From: Branchiostoma floridae
Lineage: Eukaryota; Chordata; Leptocardii; Amphioxiformes; Branchiostomatidae
NCBI RefSeq assembly: GCF_000003815.2
Contig: NC_049979.1
Coordinates: 14,135,459-14,199,458 of the forward strand
Length of the DNA stretch: 64,000 bases
Reading direction: 5' to 3'
Below, piece by piece: positions 1 to 16,800 of this stretch. Both the position numbers and the translations under genes were made by a program. The notes beneath the pieces are model-generated. The model was given only the letters and a program-made list of their open reading frames with translations, was not told where the DNA came from and did not search any database. The stretch's first letter is position 1; each line of letters opens with the position of its first letter.

Positions 1-197
1 AATTTTCCTGAACTTACAACATGACACGTTGACTGAAAGACATTTCGGCTCTCAGCTTCTTTATTCACTAATGATTTCAGTAGAGCATTTCCCTTGATTC
101 TCTTATTCAGACGCCAATATCCCATATTAAATGTTTCCATCAAGGCTACGATTGCTTCTACAGTTGGTGTATTATTTCTGCACAACGCGTGCCCGCG
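1..197. other. 3' flank of the ASB-like gene
   Basis: No coding signal is seen. This is the downstream flank, probably 3' UTR, of the minus-strand ankyrin/SOCS gene whose stop codon is at 198-200. The sequence is AT-rich and no repeat is recognised. Confidence 0.4.
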
Positions 198-1549
198 CTA
201 CTGGTGAAGCACTTGGCCAAACGTGGCCGACGTGCAGGACATCATCCATCTGAGTGTCAAGTCTTCGGCCCGTGAGTCAAGACATACCTCCCGTTTCAGG
301 GCCATGGGGAGAGGTAGACTCGCCACGTTGTTCACCATGAAGGGCGAGCACGGGGATGCGCACCTCCGGACCTGGCTCCGCACGGCGTACACGCACAGTT
401 TCTGCAGGGTCGGCGGGACGTGGGTTTCTCTGATCAACTCTTCCTTGAGTGAAGTGAAGAGGCGATGGTACATGTACACATTTTGGTCGTCTACCTGCAG
501 CATGCACGGTAAGGTGCCCTGCTTGGAGTACAGTCCCCGCCAGTACGCAGTGCTCTCCAGTAGGCGTAGGAGGCACATGCAACTGAACATGTTCTCTCTG
601 TTGTCCAGGAAAACGTACAAAGGCGTCGCTCTAACAGTGTCACGGGTCCGCATATCGGGGTCGGCTCCGTACGACAGGAGGGCACTGACTAGGTAGTACT
701 CCCCCTCTTGTGCTGCGTAATGTAGGGCCGTTTTGCCACGCCGGTCAGCATGGTTGATTGTCCACACCAGAGTCGACCAGAAACCCAACTTCACACTGAC
801 CGATCGCTCGGGGCTGCTCTTNNNNNNNNNNNNNNNNNNNNNNNNNNNNNNNNNNNNNNNNNNNNNNNNNNNNNNNNNNNNNNNNNNNNNNNNNNNNNNN
901 NNNNNNNNNNNNNNNNNNNNNCTCCCAGGTGCGTGACGGCGTTTATGTCAGCGCCGTTCGTCAGTAGAAACTCTATGAAAACGATGTGGCGCGCAGCGGC
1001 GGCTGTGAGCAGCGGAGTCCACCCCCGGGCGTCCCTGGCGTCCACGGGAACACCGGCCTCTACAAGAGCGTCCACCAGCTCCGTCAGGTCGCACAGTGCC
1101 GCTATGTGTAAGGCGGTTTGTCCGTTTCTCGTTCTCGCAGACACACCGACGCCATGCTGAATCAGCAGCATCAGAGAACAGATCATGTCTACTCTACATT
1201 TGCCACTGTAAGAACACATCCGTATAGCCGGGAACAGTGGATCTGTTTTCCTCTGTAACACCATTAGCGACTCCGGAGTGAAGAACATCTTCAAGTACAT
1301 CAGTAGTGTTGCAGAGTCCACGGGCGTCTGGTAAGTGATGAATGAGAGGAGGAGGTGGCGAAAATCTTTGGCGTGCTTCTTGTACAGATCTCCGTATGTT
1401 TGCTGCAAGAGCTCCGACAGGAGGAACGCAGATTTCGGAGTTATGAAGTCCTCACTCTTGAGCAAGAGGAAGAAGTCGATATCATTACCGTCACGAGCTG
1501 CTTTGACAAGCCGCTGAAAGCGCTGCCGTCTTGATAATGAAAGCCCCAT
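198..1549 (-). CDS. ankyrin repeat and SOCS box (ASB-like) protein, interrupted by assembly gap
   Basis: Two open stretches on the minus strand flank a run of 100 N at 822-921. The 5' part (1549-922) starts at ATG 1549 and carries at least two ankyrin repeats near residues 142-208 (NGQTALHIAA, RGWTPLLTAAA, LLTNGADINA). The 3' part (821-198) continues with GKTALHYAAQEG and LLSYGADPD. It ends in a SOCS box about 25 residues before the stop, with LQKLCVYAVRS followed by the Cul5-box-like SLPLPMALK. ASB proteins are substrate receptors of Elongin B/C-Cullin5 ubiquitin ligases; that role is family knowledge and the substrate is unknown. The two halves are in different frames because the N length is arbitrary, so this looks like one intronless gene rather than a frameshifted one. 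The next gene, TRMT5, lies about 1.1 kb upstream on the same strand. The exact ASB subtype cannot be assigned. Confidence 0.8.
822..921. other. assembly gap (100 N)
   Basis: Exactly 100 N, the usual placeholder for a gap of unknown size. It falls between ankyrin repeats of the ASB-like gene and breaks its frame. Confidence 0.99.
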
Positions 1550-2628
1550 CTTCAAGAGTTTTGCTCAGTTGTGGTTAGAACTGTTGTGAGAAATCCGTTT
1601 TGTCCATGGTTGCTACAGGAGATTCCATTCTCATATTCCAGAACGCAATGATCGAGCGCAATGGTTCATGGATATGTTTGATGTCATAATGCGATGTTTT
1701 GTGGTATTGTACTGCATCATAAGGCAATTTCTATGGTTCCTTTATAATTTCGTCATAATGGAACGACCATCGTTTATCTTTGTAACAAAAACAAAGGACC
1801 ATATGGAATCTAGGTTTGTGAACAATGGGGAAAGTAACGGGGAACATTTTTTTTTTCGTTTTAATGATGGAGGAAGGGGTAAGTATGCTTCTTTATGTGT
1901 TTAGATGAACATCATTAGGTAGGAAAGGTGTGCTTGGGAGTGTGGATGTTTGTTCAGCACCAAGGGCAGGTATGTTTACATGTGTGTGGAAAGTGTTCGG
2001 AATCAAGGACATGTATGTTTGTATGTGTCAGCATTTTTGTGCATTAGTGACAGGGACATAGACATGTTAACCCAAATGTATCTGTCTATTTCTGTTAAAG
2101 AATTCAGTTTGGGGCACGTGTGAGGATGAGGATTTAACACCATCTCAAATTCTCAATGTACTTGCCTGTAACGTCATTTACAATTAAACATAATGTTACT
2201 CTCCATAGGTAGCCGGATGAATCCATGGGAAACAATAAAGGCCATCTTAACCTACCAACAGTTTTTGTGTTATTCATTTCCTGCACCTCAACACAGTACC
2301 ATTTCTTCCCGTGTTCCATATAGTTTTGGATTGTTCATTTGGCTTAATATGAAGCACATTTCTACTTTCTAGTCATGAAGATGTGAAGAAACTACCACAG
2401 ACTTAAAGACAATTTGAGTACATATTGGCAAGTACTGTAAATAATACCTTATGAATTGTAACTCATCTCCAAACTAGATTCAATTGTAACATAATACCAC
2501 AATATCTATTATGGTTATGATAGATTTTAACATTTGAAGCTGACAAAACACTATATTAGGGTCAGAATTCAAGTTTTTGAGACAGCACATTCTTAGCACT
2601 GAAGTCTGGATACTGCTCCCCTTGTGCT
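1550..2628. other. intergenic: ASB-like 5' flank and TRMT5 3' UTR
   Basis: The low-numbered part is upstream of the ASB-like start codon and the high-numbered part is downstream of the TRMT5 stop at 2629. The sequence is AT-rich. I see no conserved coding pattern, clear promoter motif or recognised repeat. Confidence 0.5.
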
Positions 2629-5367
2629 TCATGTCTCTGTCTTCAACTTCTTTCTGTCTGGTTCAGCATGGTCTGTAAACATGTGGACAGATAAAATTGT
2701 GGTTATTTCACAATAAGGTCAGGTACAGCTTGCCAAAATATACAACATAGGTAAAGAGAAACAGTTCCAAAAACAAAGTTGATCTGCCCATTTTCTAACA
2801 TCATGGGTAGGGCCAGTATTTGAAAAAGTGAGGGTGTATGAGAATTGTGGGGAGTAATTTTACCTGTACCACCCTGGTGGGTGAGTAGCACATCCAGTGG
2901 CATCTGGAAGGACACACACATCATCTCCTTATTTGGGGCCACATCTCTTACTCTGTGGGAAAAGGACAAGTTTATTAACTAATGTGTAGGTCAAGGGGAT
3001 CTTTAATATCAACTTAGCCCAATATTTTCTTAAATTCCAACCTGCACGTCTTTTTTTAAATAATCTAGATATACATCCCACATTACATGTAGTAAGGTCT
3101 ATTCAACAGTGAACCCTTGTCATTGATATTTGTATTTTAACAGCAATTGACAGCATAGTTAGGTTTAGAATATAAATCATTCACGTTCTCATTCTCTTCT
3201 CAAGTATGAATGGCAGATGTACCACCTGTGTATGTAGTGGTCCTTCGGCAGGGCAGCCCCCAACACCTCCTCCACCCTGTGTCTGGCATCTGCTGCCGGG
3301 TCGTCAGCCTTGGAGAAGGTGTGGCAGTGGATCATGGGAGGTCGGTACTCCTGTAACGTCTCCCCTGCCAGCAGTCCGACGAATGCGTCCAGGAACTCCA
3401 CCGCCATGGCAGGCAGGTTCATGATCACGTGACTCGTGTGATCCTGAAGATCTGCATCCTCTGCTTGACACCTGTCAATCATGTCTTTCTTCACGACCTC
3501 CTGAATAAATTGTCTGCCATCCATATTGAAAGTTCTGACCCTGTCCTGTACCTTGTTCAGCTTTGTGTTGTGCACCAGCCATTTGTAGGACTCAGGGTTC
3601 AAGTCATTTGCCAGGATTTCACATCTCTTCCTAGCAGCAGGGATGGAGAATGGACCCACCCCTGCAAACACGTCATATACAACATCTCGTGCCCTGAGCT
3701 TGTTGGTGATTCTTTCATGTTCAGTTCCTAAACGAGGGTTCCAGTAGACTTGGGCAAAGTCAAATTCGAAGGAGCAGTGGTTCTCCTTGACTGTGACTGT
3801 AGTTTTGTCTTCACCAGCAATCAGCTCCATGGAGAAGAACCTGAAGGTGTTGTTGATGATGTTGGTCTTGTTCACCACTGACGTGATGCCCTGGTTCTTA
3901 TCCATGATCACCTGACCTGGGGCCACAAGGCTTCAGTTAACAATACAATCAAACAGAAGACTGTTGACAGTTGAGATATTCCTGCAATTAAGGTTATGAT
4001 GTCAGTATGAACAAGATGTAACTACCACGGTATGGCATCTCTCTTACCATTTGCATGTATAAGCTATCAGTTACCAAAGGAGGGGAACAATAGTTACCTA
4101 TGAGGGTCTTGTATGGGAGCTGGTGATCCCGGAGGTTCAGGTGAGCGATATGCCCGACCCTGCTGAATGCTGTGGTTACCTCTCCCTCTGGCAGGACAGC
4201 AGTCAGAACCTCCTGTGCTGTCCAACTCTCATAACCCAGCTGTAGGTCATATAGATGTGGAGCAGCTGTTACCTGGTGGGAACAATGTTAACATGTGTCA
4301 ACACAGTACAGCAGATAGTGTGGGTATGTACAGTACAAAGCAAGTAGGACTAGACAGCATCTTCTGTGCTGTCCAGCTTTAGCCTGTTTTAAACTGCTGT
4401 GGAATACATGTATAAACCTGGTAAAGCAGACTTTTCCCCAACAGCCAGAAAAAGGAAAGAAAAGCTTACCAGACTAGTCTTCTTTTAACAATGATCTGCT
4501 TGATAAAAAGAAATTTTGATTGAAGAAGAGACCATCAGTAAGTATTCACCCCATTCTCCTGTAACAGTTTGCCATGCTCTCCTGTCAGGTTTTCCTCAGG
4601 CTCAACCTTGTCAGGGTCAAACAGCAGGACCTTGTGCTGCTGGTCATCAGGAATGTCCACTACTTTCTTTGTGTTTGGCCGCTTCAACAGGATACTTTTC
4701 AGGGGCTTCAGTAGTCCACCGATGGCTTTCGTTGGTATCTGGAAACAAACATTAAAAAAAAAGAAACGCTTAGACTAGCAGTTGCCTTATTGTTCCCATT
4801 TGTTTCTTTGTATTTCCAGACTACTGTAAATGCATTTAAGTTTTCGGGGATTTAGCGGGAAAAATGCCTATTTGCGGTGATTTTAAGATCGCGGTAGCAC
4901 CATGCACTGTAGTCTCTTACTGCCATGGAAAAAATTTTCATGGTGGCTTTAAGTTCGCTGTAAATTTGCAACGCGAAAACTGCGATTATAAAATCAACGT
5001 TAAAATTCCGGCATTTCCAGTTACTAGTATATCGAACCTAAGCTACTTGATCAAACCTCTTTGATCCTACTGATAGAACTTCCTTGATGAATTTAAAAAA
5101 TTATGAAGCAAATTTACAAATTTATAGTAAAACTATTACCCAGACTTGACGATCAATTGATTATCACATAGGGTCTTGAGGTACCTTGATCGCTGGTACT
5201 TGCACAGTCAGGTTGAAAGCCTGTCTGTCCAGCACTTCCATGCCCCTGACTCCAGGGGGAGGGGTGAACAGGCTCTCAGACATCGCCAGGAGAAAACGTG
5301 ACACTGTCGTCTGAAGGAATGTTCTGTTTCTGTTGACAATACAGCAAAAACGTCCACAAAGTGTCAT
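2629..5367 (-). CDS. TRMT5: tRNA (guanine37-N1)-methyltransferase TRMT5
   Basis: Six exons on the minus strand: 5367-5185, 4738-4550, 4272-4098, 3916-3226, 2952-2864 and 2672-2629. All borders are GT/AG and the phases agree, giving 456 aa. The enzyme uses S-adenosylmethionine to make m1G at position 37 of tRNAs reading CUN, CCN and related codons, which prevents +1 frameshifting; the human enzyme acts in nucleus and mitochondria. Seen here: the SAM-binding motif [10 protein letters not shown] (about residues 263-272), [11 protein letters not shown], the catalytic-loop-like [14 protein letters not shown], and upstream [14 protein letters not shown]. The start is well supported because an in-frame TAG directly precedes ATG 5367. 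The first about 30 residues are basic and hydrophobic without acidic residues, fitting a mitochondrial presequence. The last two short exons encode [13 protein letters not shown] and a basic tail close to the vertebrate C terminus. The gene is head to head with SLC38A6. Confidence 0.95.
4821..5030. repeat. MITE-like repeat in TRMT5 intron 1
   Basis: The sequence starts with CTGTAAATGCATTTAAGTT and ends with an imperfect inverted copy (GCATTTCCAG). It is AT-rich and palindromic inside, and lies between TRMT5 exons 1 and 2. The same start sequence recurs at 44282 in MNAT1 intron 1, so it is a dispersed family. Possible 3-bp flanks (CTA/TTA) are too short to prove a target duplication. Confidence 0.45.
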
Positions 5368-5546
5368 CTATTATCAACGATCAGCGTGGAATATCTTACA
5401 AAACTACTTATCTTATAAAAGTCACGTATAAAGTTTCATGTGTCGAAAGGAAAAAAAAACACATGGGCGCAGACATCTTGGGACGGCATGATGGGAATTT
5501 TGCCGTAATTCGTCGGCCTGTCGCAAACTTCGCCACACACCGCAAG
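5368..5546. promoter_or_regulatory. bidirectional promoter TRMT5/SLC38A6
   Basis: There are 179 bases between the TRMT5 start codon (minus) and the first SLC38A6 exon ATG (plus). There is no TATA box at a sensible place. Seen: CATCTTGG at 5474-5481 (YY1-like, inverse of CCAAGATGG), GCATGATGGGAA at 5486-5497 (inverse resembles the ZNF143/THAP11 box TTCCCATGATGC), and a second YY1-like AAGATGGCAAC that contains ATG 5547. The same two boxes, in the same order and orientation, lie upstream of MNAT1 at 46701-46740. Divergent TRMT5/SLC38A6 arrangement is also found in human. Confidence 0.65.
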
Positions 5547-12484
<6,938 letters not shown>

Positions 12485-13843
12485 AGATGGCAGCATCATG
12501 CAGTTTTTATCTTAGACTTAGAACATCTCAGTACTTTACACATGGAAAAGGGTGCTTTACTTTCCTCATTTTACTTAGGTGTATGACAAATTTTAGGTGT
12601 TAAAATGCTTTTGTTTTAAAAGGCTTGAACACTGCTGCCTGTGCTTACAAGTGCATTGTGATAATGTGGCAAGTAGTGATATTGTGTACGGTGTCATTAT
12701 TCTGTATTGTGAAGGTACTACTCAGTTATTGGTCTCTTGATATATGTAGCGAATTCAAATTCAGGCAGTGTAAAGGAAAGTTACCAGAATGTCTTTCAGG
12801 GTTACCAGTAATAATCTTTAAGTGCAACAGAGGATCCATCCCGTTCCTTATAAATGTAACACTGGTGTTACTTGCGTTAAGTGTACACAGTGTCCGACTG
12901 TAGGTTCGTTTAATCAAGAACTATGCAAATCATTTATCACTAAGGTAGAGATAGGTTGTAATGCTGTATGTCTTTATTGGGAATCATTGTACTTATATAG
13001 ATTTGTGAAATGTGCAACATAATACAAAGCTTTAAATTCTTTACTTGCTTCCTGTTATCATTTATATACTGTTTTGTTTTTAGAACACTGATTTCCAACT
13101 AAAACCTAACAAGTTACATATTAATGTTGCCTTACTAAAAAGTTCTTGATTGTATGATAACAGAACACACAATTGTCTTTTTATCAATTAGACTAGACTA
13201 TAAGTTAATGGCATTTGGCAATGTTGTGTATATATTTGGCAATTGGTTACCAGGACTTTCCATTTCAATAAATCTGTATGATATGTACAGTGGGCATTCC
13301 TGTGGGAAAATGGCACATGGATTTTCTTGTGCTAGCTTTACCTCAAAACCTCTTTTAAATTAAAATCAAAATCACCCATAAATACAACCAATACCATGTT
13401 CCAGACTTTCAGGCAGAAAACTAACCCCTTACATTGGACATCTTATGGTGCCAATATCACAATCCTTAAAACGTGACAATTGTCAATTTTACTAACTGTA
13501 TGCTGTCAGGAGAAAATCAGGTTGAAGGTTTTAAGAATTTTCTTAAGAATAATTCTTTAAAAGATACAGTGCCAAATTAGTCTTAGCAATTCTGATACAT
13601 CTCCGGGGTATGGACTTTACCACTGGTACTTAATTTTCAATCTCTCAAAATTGATCATCCCACAATGTCTTCCAAATTCATTGTTGAAAGAAGTCATTTA
13701 CAATTAAGTAAAGCCATGTACAGCTAGTTCTTCAGCAGGGACACAGTTTGGTACAGGAGTATGAAGCTGATGTGCTGCACAGTGGAGTGCTGTCCAGCCT
13801 TTCTTGGTGGGTTGCTGCCCTTACCAGCATGGTGGGGTGCTGT
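12485..13843. other. convergent intergenic region SLC38A6/CLSPN
   Basis: Tail-to-tail space holding the 3' UTRs of SLC38A6 (plus) and CLSPN (minus). AATAAA at 13267-13272 on the plus strand is a likely SLC38A6 poly(A) signal. The sequence is AT-rich and I see no coding pattern. Confidence 0.6.
13267..13272 (+). terminator. poly(A) signal, SLC38A6
   Basis: Canonical AATAAA about 780 bases after the SLC38A6 stop codon, on the coding strand. No competing canonical signal was noticed closer to the stop. Confidence 0.5.
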
Positions 13844-16800
13844 TCAGTACAACATGGTGAAGATGCTGTTGCTGTCCTCACTCTGGCTGCGATCCAGTCT
13901 GGGTCGCTTGGCGCTGGGGGTCACGACCTGGCTCACGGACCTGTTTACCTGCAGGAAACAGAAGATAATGGTTATCACAGATGTCTGTAGGAAAGGTGTC
14001 TGTAAAAATCTTTTGTAGGTCTAAGGAGTATATTTTCTGCTCTTTTTCCCCACCCCCTTCATCATTTTAGGATTTTTTTCTCCTACCTCTTAATAATCAT
14101 GAGCCTCTTTTTAAATGTATGTTTTATCACCTCATAGTATTCCTGCCTCTAAACAGCAGGATAACTAGAGAGGGGTGGCAGTTGAGTGACAAATGGCTTT
14201 CGAAAACAGTAGGATGTCTTTGACTTATATGCAACACGAACACTTTCTGCAAACCAACACAAGTTACCATAAAATACTGAATACCAATGAAGGGAAAGAG
14301 AGCAGTTCCTTACTTGTGGTCGTTTCGTCGCTGGCTTGGGCTTGTCAGGAGAGACTCTTTTGAAGATGAAGTTCTTGGAATGACGAGGACCGTTGGGATC
14401 CACCACTTTGACGGAGGCAAGCCGCTCCAGGCTGGCCTTATCCTTCTTCAGGAAGGAGCCATAGCGATACTGAAAACCCAGAGCAAACATAAGAGTTAGA
14501 CCTACACAAGTTCTGTATGTGAATGACAGACTTCTTGCCTGTATTAATTTCTGAGTGTTCAACATAAATTCTATATGGGATTATTGCTGCAGTAGGGTTC
14601 CTAGCAGGAAAACAAACAACAGGTTGTCCTTTTCAACAGAACAAAATATTCTACTACAAGCTAAAGAAATGCCTCAAATAAGACAGCAATTCTTTTAAAA
14701 TTTCAGGCATATTTTTGCAATAAAGAGGGTTGTTCATGAAAACAACTTACTCTCATAGGTTTGGCCAGGATGGGTGGTTTTCCAGGTGAGACAGCAGCTG
14801 TGGTTGTCTTTTTAGCCTGGTTTTCCTTAGAAGGACCTGAAAGACAGGGAAATGAGCTACATGTTAACAACCTGCTGGATGTACTTCTAAAGCAGCTTGA
14901 CAGGGAGACCAACAAAAATAACTGATTACATTTCTCTGCATACAATAGGGATGAACATCATGACAAAAGAGAAGACTTACTTGAGGGCAATGCTGGTTTC
15001 TTCATCTTGCTAAGAGCCTTCTTGGCTGTTTTGACAAACTGGCTGTTTTCATCCAGGTGGTCATCATCACTGTCATGCTGGCTCTGAGATAGAAAGATCA
15101 ATTTGTTGTCACTTACAAAACATTAATTTTATCATCTGTAGAAAAGGGAAATTTCACCTAAAACATAGTCAAGGGAAGAACGTTTAAGACAGGGTGAGAA
15201 TAAGGAGGGATAATGATATGATGAAGTAGATGGCATCATTTCCTGTAGAAGGTTGGCTAGATAATAGGCTAGATAATTTCCATGATCTTCCCTTTGTCAG
15301 TAATGGTAGAGTCCTCACCTCCTGTTTCTCCCTGAGCCACTTCTCCCTCTGGTACCTGGCCATCCTCCACTGGGAGTCATCCTCCCCCTCCTCTCCTCCC
15401 TCCTGCTCACCATCAGAGTTCAAGGTGAACAGGTCTGTCTGAGAGTTCTCATCTAGGATTCAAAATATTTGCATAAGTCAGGCTGAGGTATTCTACTGCT
15501 CCTGTTCAATAAAGCTTGTCGTGCCCTCTGTTTCACACAGGTGCGGCTTTCCAAATAACCAACTTCATCCTTCTAATACATTTACGGTATACACTGCTCC
15601 CAATATGCAATTGTTATTGTCAGTTTCACACAAAAACAGCTTTCCAAAGCTTCTCCATTATTCTAATATATTTTACAGTATACACTGCTCCCAATATGCA
15701 GTTGTTACTATTGTGGACAATTGTCCTCACCAATATTGGTCCACCTGAACCTCCTCTTCCTGCGCGAGTCGCTGTGCAGGTCTCCATCCTCCAGGTAAGC
15801 CTCCTGGTACAGCCGCAGCTTCCGCTTGTCTTCATCCAGCATGGACTTCCTGAAAACATCAGATGGAAGGTTTTCAGTTTGTGTACTTTTGGAAGGTTTC
15901 CAGTTTGTGTATTTTTTTTTCAGTTTCCAGTGTAATATGACAAGTCGGGTTAATACAGGGCTCTAGCCAGCGTCCGTTTTTCCGTCAATTGACGGAAATT
16001 TGCTGCGTCTGACGGAAAAATTTTAAAACCAATCCGTCAACCTTGACGGACAAAAATCCTTGGTGGAAGCTACAGCCAGCTTGAGGACGCCGTCCACGGC
16101 CGTAAAAGCCACACACTGTTTGTTTTGCTATTGTTATGATTGTTGACAATGTGTGTCGGCGCCTTTTCGCATACGATAATCTCATTAAAACCCGTTTTTC
16201 AAGGTCTCAGTTCAGTCCTTCTAATTAATTTTCGCGGTTTTCGCGACAATTGTAATTGGCTGACGGAAAAAAATTTCGAGCTGGCTAAAGCCCTGGGTTA
16301 ATACAATAGGGGCACTCGGAATTACTGGGCAACTTGCAGACTGCATGCTCACATCCTTGAGTTGGTAATAACATCTGTCCATCATTAGCTACTCTAGGTA
16401 ACTAACACAGGGCTAATCTTAGTCAAGCTCAAACAGTAGTTTACCATCTCTAATGCTAAGTATCATCTGCCCACTCACATGTGCAGCCTGTGGACCTGTT
16501 TCTGCAGTTCTTCCTCGTCTGAAGGCAGGTCCTCTGGGTCCGTGTCGTGCTCATATTCATCCAGATCTGACCCCTCCGCCTCGTCCCCGCTCCCTTCCTC
16601 ACTCCCGGACAGTTCTGCCTCCTGCTCCACAAACTCCCCGCGGATTTTCCTGGGAACAACAGATCAAGCATAACATTAGCCTACAAGCAGGTACTGAGGT
16701 ACTTTGAAGTAGTACAAATAGACGACCATCATTCGTCCCTAGTTACTGCACGTATCCTAGTATGTCGGTTGCTGAAAGTAGACCAAATGGATGGATTTCC

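Noticed and set aside
223-696. 157-residue plus-strand frame opposite the ASB-like gene
   Set aside because: It is the antisense shadow of the ankyrin/SOCS coding strand; the minus frame carries the recognisable domains.
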